From: Desarmillaria ectypa
Taxonomy: Eukaryota > Basidiomycota > Agaricomycetes > Agaricales > Physalacriaceae
NCBI GenBank assembly: GCA_030407005.1
Contig: JAUDYN010000009.1
Span: 1,488,001-1,552,000 of the forward strand
Direction: 5' to 3'
DNA length: 64,000 nt
The notes beneath the pieces were generated by a model. That model was not told the origin of the DNA. It searched no databases and saw nothing but the letters and a program-made list of their open reading frames with translations. The position numbers and the translations under genes are program-made. How positions within the stretch are numbered: position 1 is the stretch's first letter; each line of letters starts with the position of its first letter. Of this stretch, positions 11,629 to 23,519 are shown piece by piece.

Positions 11629-13408
11629 TCAGATAAACGACTGCAAAAAGGGTATCCCCTTTGTCATCTTCGCCATGAACCACTGCGGCGACTTCTTCAT
11701 CAGCTCTGGATTCCTAAACGTTTCGTACTGCTTTTCCCCAGCCGCTAAAGTAGCGACCCACAGCTTCTCGCCGTACATCAGCGCCTTCTTCTCGTCGTTC
11801 TGGTGCACATACGCATCGTACAGCTGATGCAGTGTCTTATGGTATGCCGGTGACCCTTGAAGTTCTTCCTCCTCTATCCTCGCCAGAGTCCTGACTGCAG
11901 GATCTATCCAAGCATCGGGCCGAACGCCCCGCTCTCGCATTATGGGGACGAACACGGCTGAGCGGTTGCACACAGCGGCGCGTATGGGATCGCTTTTAGT
12001 ACATTCAAGGCAGGCACGGCAGGTGCATTGGATGCCGTAGGGTGCGAGGTCCTTCGCACGCTCGGCAGCTGGCTGGAGAATGTTCGTGTAAGGGGTGAGA
12101 ATTTCTTCGCCCTCTTCGATGTCCCTAGCTGCGCGAAGCTGCATAGAGAAGGAAGACATGTAGAACTTGCGACGGGTGTTCGGGGAACAACTGCATTATA
12201 ATGATCGTTAGGGCTAGGAAACTGTGTAAGGACTTGAAGCTGTCTGACCTGTGATTTACCCTGGAGAGTATACTGTAGACGCTAGTAGACTTGCCAATCA
12301 TGCTCTTCAATTCTTCATAGCCCCAATGTTAGCTACGTAGATAGAAGAATCACGAACAACCTCTTTCATCCTGGCTTGACTTGGATAGCAATTCCGCATC
12401 TTCTACAATTGGTGGAATACGTTAGCATCTAACATCAGCAGTAGGTTTGACGACTTACTAGTCGCGTCTTTCAATTCATCACCAAGACCATAGCTGTTCG
12501 TCCGAATCACGCCCAAGGTTGGACCGCTTCCATCGTGCAAGTGGCTATTATGAAGCTCCATAAACTTCTTCTGACTCTCCTCATGCATACGCTCAAAAAC
12601 AGGACACGTAATTCCTTCAGAGTGATCCAGAATAGCTTGGCCCGTCTCCTCCTTCGTCATGCCTTCTTTTACAGGAGACACTGATAGACCCATAGCAAGA
12701 GGCACAACCATCAAAGGCCTCTCATCAGCGATAAGGTCGCCCATCTTGATTTTGCGCGTTGCGAACATGCCCAAACCTTTGCCCGGTGCAGAGGAGATGA
12801 CATAAGTTTTATCCTCCGTCTCTTTCAGAGGTCGGGGAAACCCGGAAATGGACCCAAGTCGTCGCTTCAGATAGCCGGATAGCAAACACTGGGACCAACC
12901 GCCAGGGAAAGGAACCTGTACGTCGTACCAGGTCGAGTCGTCCGCATGAGGGGTGCCGTTTTCGAATGAATCAGGGTCATTCTCATCAGGTACCGGGGCT
13001 AAGGCTAGAATAAGGTGCGTAAGACTGGCCTAATATACAACATAGGGCAACACATACCTTTGAAATCGTCGCCATTCAAGCCCCACGCACTCATCATCTC
13101 AACGGTCTTCTTCATGAACTTGTCTGTACAATTTATTAGCTTTCTTCATATCAAGAGACGGCGCAAAGAAAGAGTACCCTTTGACATACCCATGGGCATC
13201 ATATCGTCTAGCATTTCATCTGCAGAGACTGTGTAATAGTCAGTAAATGAGATAAAACGAGCAAGGGCAGGCAAGACATACGGTGAACAACTTTCGTATC
13301 AGTGGACGGACTGGGCCGAGTCATCTTTTTTGGCGCTGATTTGGGGGCATTGTTCAGGCTCGCTGGTTCGCGCTTCGCCTTCGTGGTGAGCAAGAAACCG
13401 CGCTTCAT
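11629..13408 (-). CDS. SET-domain protein (SMYD-like, without MYND finger), copy c
   Basis: Probable protein lysine methyltransferase of the SMYD-like SET group; the substrate is unknown. Start at 13406-13408 (MKRGFLLTTKAKREP, basic leader). Short introns separate the leader, a small exon (SADEMLDDMMP), DKFMKKTVEMMSAWG and the main exon. The main exon holds VQVPFPGGWSQCLLSGYLKR and the first SET segment GLGMFATRKIKMGDLIADER. A further intron joins SRVNHS to CSPNTRRKFY, restoring the SET motif NHSC. EEGEEILTPYTN, the post-SET zinc motif CTCRAC and a TPR-like helical tail (KTLHQLYDAYVHQNDEKKAL) follow, and the stop lies at 11629. No MYND zinc finger is visible. It is the only member of the local family that reads intact, with an estimated 440-460 residues. 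Confidence 0.8.
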
Positions 13409-14231
13409 GGTGGTTGGGGGAGCTCTATCGATGCCTCGTTCTTATATAGTTTAAAGGAAGCTTCCCAAGAAGATCTGCGCTCTGCATTGGTTACCAGTGG
13501 CATTTTGTTCATGGCGAGCCTTTGTATCAGTACAAGAAGAGATATGCGGAGCCATGATCATCGCAAAGGCGGGGCCTGTGAAGAAGAATAAATGAGCCCT
13601 TTGTCAAAATCAAAAAGGAAACATTTGCGAGGCAAGTCGCCTTTCCGTATTACAGGATCAGGTGCCTCTACTGAATCGGTTCTTTAGATAATAGAACATA
13701 ATTAAACTCACAGGTTCCAGTTCCTGGTCAGTATGGTATGTCCGGTACCGGAAATATTTCATCGATAGGATGTGTGCGAAAGTCCACTAAACCTCGGAGA
13801 CATCATGATAGAAGAACCTGAGGCTTGTGGATCCTCGAAAATGGATCACCATAAAGGAAGGAGCTTCCTATGGGCGATATCAGTGTGGAAGTTGAAGTTG
13901 AGGCCAGCTGCCGGTAAACTTGGACTTCTCGTGGCAACTGAGACTACAAGCACCGACGAACCCATGGCGAGGTGCCGGAACACAGCCGTGTTGGCGGAGC
14001 TCAGATTAGTGTCGGCTACAGCTGCCGCCTGAGCCCCAAATCTTCATATCGAAGAGAATGTACTTCGGAATTGTAACACATATAATACATTTGTATGAAT
14101 ACACACATGCACTTTTGCTAACCATAATTCAAATGAAAATCAAGTCCATGTCCATGTCCAAGATGAAACCAGCCTAATACTTCCCGAAAACCCAGAAATA
14201 AAATAAATAAAAGTAAGTATCCCAATGGGGA
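13409..14231. other. Intergenic between SET copy c and P450-A
   Basis: About 820 bp. It should hold the upstream region of SET copy c (minus strand) and the 3' flank of P450-A. An 86-codon plus-strand frame (13772-14032) has no recognisable feature. A short CCATGT direct repeat lies at about 14146-14160. Confidence 0.4.
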
Positions 14232-16375
14232 TCATAGCATCCTCGGAGTGATAGAACATTTAAACGTCTTGGGATGCCTGCGAAGACATTGAGTCTAGAT
14301 GCCAAGTGGAATGATATGCCTTCACATACCTCACGAAAGAAGATTCGAATTCTGGAACCACCGTTATAATATTCCCATCCGAGTCCTTGGCTTTTGCTAT
14401 ATCGAACGAGGCGACAATCATCGAAACCGCTATCCAAACGCCCACGTCCGCATAATGCCTCCCGGGACATTTCCTGGGAGAAAAAAAAAAGATTCAGTGT
14501 CACGGTTACGAATACCAATTTGTCTTAAACCTTACCGTCGACCAAAACCAAACGCCACATCGCGAGGGTCGAAGTCTTCCAGTTCTTCTGTGTATCGCTC
14601 AGGACGGAAAACGTCAGGGTTGGAGCAATTTCTCATCATTGCGCTAGAATCATGTATTACTGAACAAATTCCGTAAAGCAAAAAAAAAAAAAAGAACATA
14701 CTAGATATTCGCAAGAATAGTGCTGCCCTTCGGGATAAAACGATCTCTGAAAATATCATCCTCCATAACCCGATGGGGCAAGCCTAAGGGTACAGGAGGG
14801 TTCCATCTTCATCGATAAGCCGTTAGCTTTATTGACCCAAGTTCTCGGTATGAATTCTACTGACCTGTAAACTTCCTTGATTACGGATTCAAGATATGGC
14901 AAGGAGTCCCTGTCAGATAGGTCCGGTAGACGGCCTCGTCCTACGACAAAGTCCATTTCTTCCTGTGCTTTGGCAAATGCACCCGGATAGAGAGCCATTG
15001 CCAAGATGAAAGAAGTAAGCACACAAACAGTCTACCCACGTCAAAGTTTCAGCGCCCTTATTCCAACCAACGAACCTGAGAAGCTTACGGTATCTTCGGC
15101 CGCAGAGTATAACGTCCCAGCCACACCTTTGATATCCTCGACGTCTTCGTCTGAAACGGTACCCATAACGAGGCGGTCTTTGATCAGCCTCGAGGTAAGC
15201 GAGGGCGGCGCGGTTCCCATATTCTATAACAAATAATCAGTGATGAAATGAAAATGGGGGTAGTAAATGAATTCATTACTATTTCTTCTTTGACCTGTTC
15301 GTATGGAATGGTCATCATCTGTTCTACTGCGGCTTTGACTTCCAATGCATCACGTTTGAATGCCGAGAAGGGGGCCCATGTGGGTATATACCTAAGTAAG
15401 GTATCAGCACTATAAATTTCATTCCCAGGACGCGCCACCAACCTCATCAACGGGAAGTAATCGACTAATGTAGCTGCCGGCGAGCCGGATTGTATTGTCA
15501 TCTTCAAGGCCTTCTCAGCTAGAAGACATCAGCTTCAAGCGACGAAGAAAGTAGCTATAACTGACATAGCTTGAGAGTAAGATCATCGTTTGATCTAACC
15601 TCGGCACCATACGCGATTTTAAGGATACTAGCCGCGGCATAGCTGTTGATGATCGTTCAGGCGAGGACATCATCCGTGATAAGAAATACTAACCCTCTGA
15701 TATGATCCAAAAATACCTCAGGACTGTCGGCTAGACCCTTCATCAATGCTTGTGCTGACTGATTCTGTATGGGTTCAAGGTCCTTAACGGCACGGTGGTT
15801 GAAAGTTTGGTGGATGAAACGTCTGTGTTTCCGGAAACGCGGTCCACTAACAATTTTTCGTTCACTAGACGTCACCAAGAGAACAGGAAGAAACTTACTA
15901 TCGAATGTGTGTAGTTGAATGGCTCCATCCCATCCTATATGGGGAGAAAACGTTAGACATGGCCAAAGGTGAAGAATGAAGCATAATATACATCTCTGCT
16001 AGTAGGACGAATCGCGGACGATCAGAATATATAGCACTCCTGCGCTCAAGTAATTCTTGAGCGGCTTGAATGCTGCCAAGAACGATTGTGGACTGGCTGA
16101 ACACCTTGAGATGAACAACATCGCCTGCAGACGGGGTTGGTCATGACATTCCCAAACGATGTATGAATCATTGTCTAACCGTAGACGGTTCCCCACTCCG
16201 TGAAAGTTTCCTCGGGATGACTTGACTGGATTTGCAGGATGTTACCGATGAACCAAGTCGGTTTCGGTCCATCTGGTACAGAAAGTTTATGCGTGCGCGA
16301 ATATCTTGCATACACGACAATGGCAAAAGCGACGAGAAGAGGTATCACCAATGACAAGGTCTCTGAAGAAAACAT
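14232..16375 (-). CDS. Cytochrome P450 monooxygenase A
   Basis: Membrane-anchored microsomal P450 of a basidiomycete clan (CYP5144/CYP512-like by motif style; exact family not determined). Start at 16373-16375, [20 protein letters not shown], giving an N-terminal anchor, then a proline-rich hinge ([12 protein letters not shown]). Visible motifs: helix [12 protein letters not shown]-helix AAEDTT, K-helix ESVIKEVYR (ExxR), PERF-type FRPERY and the heme loop FGFGRRKCPG, which is split by an intron. The last exon is easily missed: reading on from FESSFVR gives a stop at 14260, but a GT-AG intron joins FVR to [14 protein letters not shown], the usual family ending, with the stop at 14232-14234. 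About ten introns, all short. Intact; tandem partner of P450-B. Confidence 0.9.
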
Positions 16376-17687
16376 GGCGGCTGGGAGTGAAGGAAGGATA
16401 CATCGCATATTCTCGGCCTCGCTTTTAAACATGGAAAACATGGCTGAATGCGGATCGATCACCGTAGCGGATGTACTGCAGTATGTATGAGAATTCCGGA
16501 ACAGAGTAGAAATAGAAAATAAGATGCGTCCACATGAAATACCCGATAAAAGGAAGCCACAGCAATTTCGAAGAGCCCGAACGGAACATACGCCCAGGCG
16601 ACATAACGCGCAAGCTCTATCGGTACAACAGTACTTGACAGGAAGCATTTCGATCGAATAGTCTTCTCGAATTTCTGATGGAAGATGCATCGGCTGGAAG
16701 CGTGGAACAATTCAATCATCGACTTTCGTGGACGTCGCAAAGCAGATAGTAGTCATCCGGGCCTCCCAATCCGCGGGCCTGTGGGCACCCGAGCCGGGGT
16801 ACGATGCAGTATCAATGATAGAAGGACTGATCATGAGACGGACCAGCTGGAACTATCCTGAGAGTGATTTTATGGACCTTATTGTTGGGCAGTAGTAAGT
16901 AGTAATCATGTTCAGTCAGCCCTGGGCCGAGCTGTAACTAAGAGCCTCCGAGCGTACATATACGTTAACCGGAGGCACGTAGCGCGTCGATGGCATATCC
17001 ACCTGTAACTGAGAGCGCGACCCGGGGTGCCGTTCGACGGTAGCTCCAATTGGGTTCCTCTGTCAGGGCCCGAGATGGAAGACGCCCATATTCTGGATGA
17101 TTGCTTGGTTTCTTGAAGATGAAATGCCGGTCAGTAGGGTTGGACAAATGCTCCAGAATCCCTATCGTAGTCCATCATCGCGAGAATTCTCCGGCAAGCA
17201 CCTCTATGAGTAAGGAAAGTGATCGCACTCCACCAAGTCAAGCTGAAACCGCGACGAAGAGCGCACCAAGAGTATCGATATGGAATCGGCAGAGTTACGT
17301 TCTGTAAAGTTACCTCAGGAATACATTTGCTTGATGTCATAGTGGAGAATGCCAAGGTCAGCATGGCTATGGATAAGGAACTTGGAGAAAGCAGCACCTG
17401 CCGCCGGTCGGTGCTAGGTCGCGGACATTACGGAGTTTGAAAGTCCAAGCGTTGCGCTTTCAGCTGGTAGTACAAGGTAAATGACGATACGAAAAAGTAG
17501 ATAAAGATGGACGGCCATTGAACACCGCATGAACAGTCATTTTCACTTATCCGAGGGTTTCTCCACAGAGCGGCGAGCGCCAAATAAGTCTGATTTACCT
17601 AATTATTCATAACACGAGTACAATATGGAACATTAATATCGACGACTTTAAGTAACAAATTAGCCCTCTCGTCGGGGCCGAAGCCAT
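16376..17687. other. Spacer between the two P450 genes
   Basis: About 1.3 kb. Minus-strand open frames (16459-16740, 17131-17397, 16965-17147) have no recognised domain and could not be joined into a convincing gene. It should contain the promoter of P450-A and the terminator of P450-B. Confidence 0.4.
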
Positions 17688-19794
17688 TTACTTTCGGGGT
17701 CGGATACAACACTTGAATTTCTTAGGGTGTCTGGAAAAGATATATGATATAACAGAGACAGCCTGAATCAGCGACGACAACGCACCGGACAAAAGCCGAC
17801 TCGAATTCGGCAACGGGTGTAATCACGTTCCCTTCAGAATCCTTGACCTTTGATATATCAAACCTTGAGATGATCATAGAAAGCGCCAGCCACACTCCTG
17901 CATCAGCGAAATACCTTCCAGGGCACTTTCTGACACCAATAGTCAGCCTCAGGAACAGAGGCATCTGAAATACCACCGCTGACCTTCTCCCAAATCCAAA
18001 TATTACGTCTCGGGGGTTCAGGACCTCTGGGTCCTCAAACCGCTCAGGAAGGAAGATATCCGGATCAGGGCAATTCTTCAGGATCGCGCTGTGCACAGCG
18101 TAAATATCGGTGATGATATCAGTATAGTCCAAATGACATACTAGACGTTTGCCAGAACGGTACTACCCTTAGGAATGAAGCGGTCCCTGTAAATGTCGTC
18201 GTCCATAACTCGATGGGGTAACCCCAAAGGTACCGGAGGATTCCATCTACAGTAATCTATGAGCCTCTTTTTGATGTTCACTGCCTTTGATGACGCACGA
18301 ACCTGTACACTTCTTTGATGACAGCATCGAGATACGGCAAGGCTTCCCTGTCATTTAGGTCCGGCAATCGTACTCTACCTACGACATCATCCACTTCATG
18401 CTGTGCCTTGACAAATACTTCGGAGTACAAGACCATGGCTAGGATAAATGAGGTGATCACACAAACAGACTAGACAAATGATCAGTAATTGAGCTATTTA
18501 GCATTTTCAACGGAGACCTTACGGTATCTTCTGCAGCAGCGTACAATGTCCCTGCAACGCCCTTGATGTCTTCCTCGTCCTCGTGCGTAATATTTCCTGT
18601 GTTGAGATGGGCCTCTATCAGTCGGGAGGTCAATGACGATGCTGCGGTGCCCAGGTTCTATCCAAAGTTGGTCAGTAAAGAGGAAGAGACCCCGATCGTA
18701 AACCGGTAATACCATCTCTTCCTTGACCCGTTCATAGGGAAGTGACATCATTTGGTCAACGGCAGCTTTTACTTGAAGCGCATCGCGTTTGAAACTGGAG
18801 AATGGTGCCCATGTGGGAATGTATCTGGAAGGTATTAGGTCATACGATGTCGCCGGAAAGTGAAACAAGCGATACACACCTCATTACCGGGAAGTAATCA
18901 ACAAGCGTAGCGGCGGGAGTTCCCGACTGTACAGTCATCGTGGCTGCTCTTTCGGCTACAAACATATCCCTTAGGGTTCCCATCGCCGAAGCGAAAGAGA
19001 AATGAATTACTGACCTAGCTTGATATAGAGGTCACCACTTGACTTAACATCCGCTCCGTAAGCGACTTTAAGAATTGTGGCTCCGGCGTATCTGTAGTGG
19101 ATAATATAGGCGACGTTATGCCTCGTAGCAATAGGACCAACCGTCTAACATGGTCAATAAATAACTCAGGAGTTTCAGTCAGCCCTTCCATCAAAGTTAG
19201 AGCCTCTTTGGCCTGTATAGGTTGAAGGTTCGTGACGGCCTGTTGGTTGAACGTCTGATGCATGAAGCGCCTATGTTTTCGGAATCGGGCCCCGCTAATG
19301 ACGTTAGCATGGAGAATCTAGCAAACAAACTCGGCGACATACTATTTGACGTGCGTCGAGGCGTTTTGCCATCCCATCCTGACAAGAAAAGTGAGCGGCT
19401 GGGCCAAGAGGTGGGTTGCAGCCATACATTTCGGAGAACAGTACGAAACGCGGGCGGTCAGAATACATAGCGCCGCGCTGCTCCAATAATTCTCGGGCAG
19501 CTTTACAGCTGCTTAGTATGATTATAGATTGGCTGAAAACTTTTAGATGAATGACATCGCCTGTAAACGCGGTCAGTAGGTCGTGGAACTACCGAAAATA
19601 ACCCCACCGTAGGTATATGCCCATTCTGTAAATTTGTGCTCCGGATTTTTGGAAGGGATCTGCAAGACGTTCCCGATAAACCAAGCTGGCATTGGTCCGT
19701 CTGGTAGTCGTGGTCTGCAAGCAGGAGCATACCAGCACACGATGAAGACGAAGAAAACGAGTACTAGGAGAGACGGAAGCAGCGGAAATGGCAT
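17688..19794 (-). CDS. Cytochrome P450 monooxygenase B
   Basis: Tandem paralogue of P450-A with the same intron positions. Start at 19792-19794 ([19 protein letters not shown] anchor), then [15 protein letters not shown]. Motifs: [10 protein letters not shown] (helix C), AAEDT (I-helix), AVIKEVYR (ExxR), FLPERF and the heme loop FGFGRRKCPG split by an intron before [11 protein letters not shown]. As in P450-A, a short terminal exon is needed: FVR joins across a GT-AG intron to [13 protein letters not shown], with the stop at 17688-17690 rather than at 17722. The internal tripartite exon region (EMMGW, then HVKYGARF) also needs two short introns. The frame is open after splicing, so it is probably functional. 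The substrate is unknown; no terpene synthase or polyketide synthase lies nearby to suggest a pathway. Confidence 0.9.
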
Positions 19795-21700
19795 ATTAGT
19801 CGAAAGTGAAACGAGGGATATCGGTAAGCAACCAGCATCATAGCCCTGCTTCTTAAGGCTGAACACGACTATAGACGGATCGACATAACGCTCTACACAA
19901 TGTACAAGAAACCGATTTAAAATGTCCACAACGAAAAGAAAATTGGCTAAAGAAGGGTCAAGGCGAAAGTTTCATTGCGACCGACGATCATGAAACCGAT
20001 TGCGAAACTGCAACTTGACGGCTACCGCTCCCATCGAAACGGCGTCTCAGGAGCCAATCTTGCTTTTTGCGTTGCATGGCAGGAAGATTTCAAAGCCGCC
20101 TTTTCGGTACGAGGTCTGAAAATCTGGTGGGGACACGCGGGTGTGAAGAAAAAGGCTCATTTGTGGGGCATGTGTAGTAACTGAATTGACGAATATGGAC
20201 GGTGGGTCGATCCACACCGACTCGACGACGCTGATAGAAAGCCTGATCATAGGGTAAAGACTTGTGCTGGCGGCAAAATTTTTGAGCGAAAGAGCAATTG
20301 TGTCGTCCCTCTACAGCCGGGTCCAGTCAGCGTCGATGATGCACCAAGAGGAGCGTCTTGCGAGTATTAGTCTTACTGGCTGCTCCTGACTGTAAAGACC
20401 AAGAAGATTGATGCAAGGTCGATGAAAGAAGCGCCAGGCGATCCGTAAGAATCGAACAACACCATGCTATCGTTCGAGGGCAACGCAAAAACCTCGTTCA
20501 GGTCATGCTGTGAGACCCCGCCACTATTTTGGCGCCTTCTAGATGAATATGGAGCAGTTCCCTTGATGCGGATAATTCTATAGTGCAGAAGTTTAATGTC
20601 AGGACATGCGTTTGAATGGATTGTGAGACCCGCACGGGTCAAAGTTGAGAGGCCAGCCGAGAGAGAGCAAGTAATACGCGGAACGTCTGTATCCCGTCTT
20701 CCAATGGTCGAACTTGTCGTTCTTCGGGGAATAGTTGAAGTCTGGATAGCTGTAGGCGACCATCAAAACGGACAGGTATCTCGGTTTCAACAAACAGTGC
20801 ATTTGCATGAGCATCCACCGAGCACATGAGCCTCTGGCAACCTTTTACGACAAAGTATTGTCGAGCGGGCGGAGCCGTGGTGGATTGTTAGTATATCGAA
20901 TTTCGCCGGGCCGAACGCCAGTTTCTATGCAATACATGTGCGCTTGGGATCGACCAAATTTCTTGCATATTCGCAACAAGTCAGCATGCATGATGCCACA
21001 GACACTATAACGTATGAAAAAAAATGGAAGCCACACCTAATACTCCAGCTGCTCCATCACTCCGGACTTGGGAATGGTATTTAGCATTGGCATTTCAATG
21101 GCTGAATGCTGCATGATATGCGCGGCAATCGGGTGCCTCAGTACCAGTGTTTAGCCTCCGAGGAGGTATGCAAAGAGTCGAAGGGCAGCCAGAATATTTC
21201 CCATTTCACGGGATCGGATGAAAACTCAATGCATCATTGCAACGCTGGCGACCTTGAATACAAAATTCTAGATCCTGGACGGCGGAGTGGCTTCTTCGCC
21301 CGAGATGCCCGTCCTTATATATCCATCGCGAAGGCTAGCACCGATGTCGGACTGGAATCGCTCGCTCTAAATATATGAACGAGGATTGAAGTGGAGGCCA
21401 CACGGATGCTTACCTCTTTCCCCCTTCTATCGGCGCTTGCTTTAGGTGTCATTGCCACCGCAAAGGCATCGTTTTCTGCAAAGGCGGAAAGCGGATAATT
21501 ATCATTACTTCGAACCCGGATGGATTGATGAAGCGGTGCTCGCCTTTATTCGTCTGGGTCTGCTCGATATCCTCTGAAACCGTGGTGAGGCACGATGCGT
21601 CACTGGACTAGAAGACAGACGAACCTTGATTCTTCTCGAGAGGGTTCTCTTCACGGGTGAAGTCCACTGAAGACGCGGTTGAAATTAAAAGGGTAGCAGA
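19795..21700. other. Gene-poor stretch, no recognised gene
   Basis: About 1.9 kb upstream of P450-B. Scattered frames of 60-90 codons on both strands, for example 20373-20642 (-) and 21106-21378 (+), show no motif and could not be joined. Probably regulatory or decayed sequence. Confidence 0.4.
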
Positions 21701-21919
21701 CTAGAAGACATACGAACATTCAGGCTTCTTGACGGAATTCATCCTTTCGCGGATTTGTCGCTGAGTCTCCAGGCGTGCGGTGACGAGGGCTATCTCCGCC
21801 TCCAAGTTTTCGCATTGAACTATAAACTTTCCATTCTGATCCAGGTAACGATTCAGCTTGTGCAGCAAGTCCGGGGTCTTGTTAATAATGTCGGACGCAA
21901 GCGGCGAGACGTCTAGCAT
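21701..21919 (-). CDS. Small coiled-coil protein, unknown function
   Basis: Start chosen at 21917-21919 (MLDVSPLASDIINK), because an upstream in-frame ATG at 22027 would overlap the divergent neighbour. The protein of about 70 residues is mostly one amphipathic helix (LLHKLNRYLDQNG ... LEAEIALVTARLETQRQIRE), a likely coiled coil. The 3' end is uncertain: the frame stops as SYVF at 21701, but a GTATGTC donor near 21716 could splice the gene further left. It is divergent from the coiled-coil gene at 22040, with only about 120 bp between the start codons. No domain was recognised. Confidence 0.5.
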   Translation of the reverse strand: MLDVSPLASDIINKTPDLLHKLNRYLDQNGKFIVQCENLEAEIALVTARLETQRQIRERMNSVKKPECSYVF

Positions 21920-22039
21920 GGTTGGCAAAGGGTGAGGTGGTACTGGTTCAAGTTCTACCAGCGGAAATCGATCGTACCAAGTCCAATCGCCCTCTGTTTC
22001 CAACCACAACCATCCTACTGGCAGCACGATCCTTTCAAC
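21920..22039. promoter_or_regulatory. Compact bidirectional intergenic region
   Basis: Only 120 bp separate the predicted start codons of two divergent coiled-coil genes, so it probably contains a shared promoter. No TATA-like element was identified with confidence. Confidence 0.35.
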
Positions 22040-22945
22040 ATGTCTAGCACCCGTATCGCCGTTACCACCACCGTCAAGTTCGACGTTCTCGAGACTGCTC
22101 GTACACTAGAGACCCAGCTACGCGAAATCGAGAGTCTCTGCCAAGAAGCCAAGTCTGCTCGCGACAAGAACAAGGCAAGAAGGAAGGCCCTCGAGAAACA
22201 CTTGTCGTCCCTCAATGCCCAGCTTCAGTTGGAGACGGCGCAAACAGAAAGGTTTTATGGCAGGCTCGCGTCGAGGTCGCTGCCAACCCTTCCCAACCTC
22301 GGTCCACGCCCATTCGACGCCCACTTTCATGTCTTTACTGACATCTCTGACCGTAACAATGACACGTACACGTTCGCCGGAAATGCGTGGACCAGTCATG
22401 CAGTATCCGAGCCTACAGCCCTGGCAGCGTCAGCGTTCATCTCCCATCCTGAGTCATTCAGCGACACATACGTCTTTGCCGATGGTGCCAGGCGGCAGAC
22501 TGAACTGCTAGCCTTCGACAGCCAAACAGACTTCCTGTACATTCCCTCTCCACCTCTTCAGCACCTCGCAGATCAGCAAATTGGACTATATGCGCCATAC
22601 GACAGCCTGGCCTCCCTGCAAAGCCAATTGTCTGTGTTCCCTAACACAGATGTTGTGCTTTCTCCACCTCTCCAGCTGAGCGAACAGACGACTGGGACTT
22701 CGTTCTCGTTTGAATCCGTCTATGGCTCCTACTATGACCTGTACGCGACTAACGCGTCGGCGGTCTCGACTGAAGGTCCTGAACGAAATATGCTGGGAGA
22801 GTTGCATCTTGTCAATGCGGATGACGATGGAGCGGACAGAAAGCGTGTACGTTGGAATACTGAGGTCACCGAGTACACCATTGAACCACGCAAGAAGGTG
22901 AAGATGTCGAAGATGGGTAGCTGGGCGCGAAGATTTTTGTCCTGA
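22040..22945 (+). CDS. Coiled-coil protein, unknown function, 301 aa
   Basis: Single-exon gene with start ATG at 22040 (MSSTRIAVTTTVKFDVLETA). Residues of about 15-70 form a charged heptad-like helix (TLETQLREIESLCQEAKSAR ... KALEKHLSSLNAQLQLET). The middle is rich in Phe, Ser, Thr and Tyr and looks disordered. The C-terminus is basic (RKRVRWNTEVTEYTIEPRKK ... RRFLS), resembling a nuclear localisation or nucleic-acid-binding tail. It is the divergent partner of the small coiled-coil gene at 21701. No homeodomain motif is present, so it is not an HD mating-type pair in spite of the layout. Confidence 0.65.
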   Translation: MSSTRIAVTTTVKFDVLETARTLETQLREIESLCQEAKSARDKNKARRKALEKHLSSLNAQLQLETAQTERFYGRLASRSLPTLPNLGPRPFDAHFHVFTDISDRNNDTYTFAGNAWTSHAVSEPTALAASAFISHPESFSDTYVFADGARRQTELLAFDSQTDFLYIPSPPLQHLADQQIGLYAPYDSLASLQSQLSVFPNTDVVLSPPLQLSEQTTGTSFSFESVYGSYYDLYATNASAVSTEGPERNMLGELHLVNADDDGADRKRVRWNTEVTEYTIEPRKKVKMSKMGSWARRFLS

Positions 22946-23519
22946 AAGTTGCCTGCCGAAACAGGGATTTGCCATCAATTTGTGATTCCATATCTGTAGA
23001 TTTCTTTTATTCCAATTCAGAATGTAACGATCTCTTCCACTACCGCCAGTATCTCTTGAGCGAAGCGCTGTTCACCGTCGTCTGGTTTTGAACGTATTCG
23101 AATCGCTTTTTCTTTCGCTACGTTTTCTAGATGATTCACCATGGTATTCAACGACAAGAAGTCACTGGATCTTCGCCGTTCTCGCCCATGTTGCTGCGTG
23201 TCTTCCTTCTTTGCGTCTGATCACTGTCACCGAGCCCAACCGCCGTGAAACGTGGATTTCCCAACAGCAGTAAGCCTAACAAATCCACCGTTACGCCAAT
23301 AAAAGACGAAGAAATTGCTTCTTGACCAACAACGACGGCATGTTTCCCCAGAAATACCCCCGAGTGCTCTATGCGCCCATGCTCACCTGAAATCGCTCTG
23401 GAGCACATATTAAAAGCCAAAATGCAACGCATGTCCATCCCACTGCCGTCTCCATACATCAACGAACTCGTCGCTCTGTGTTACGCCATCGGCGACGAGG
23501 ACGGCACTGCTCTTTCCTG
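22946..23519. other. Intergenic, possible 5' part of the next SET gene
   Basis: Contains plus-strand frames (23088-23273 and 23371-23562) that could hold leader exons of the SET gene that follows. No joined reading could be supported. Confidence 0.35.

Noticed and set aside
21701..22945. Divergent gene pair as a homeodomain (HD1/HD2) mating-type locus
   Set aside because: Layout fits, but neither protein shows a homeodomain WFxNxR helix, so only coiled coils can be claimed.
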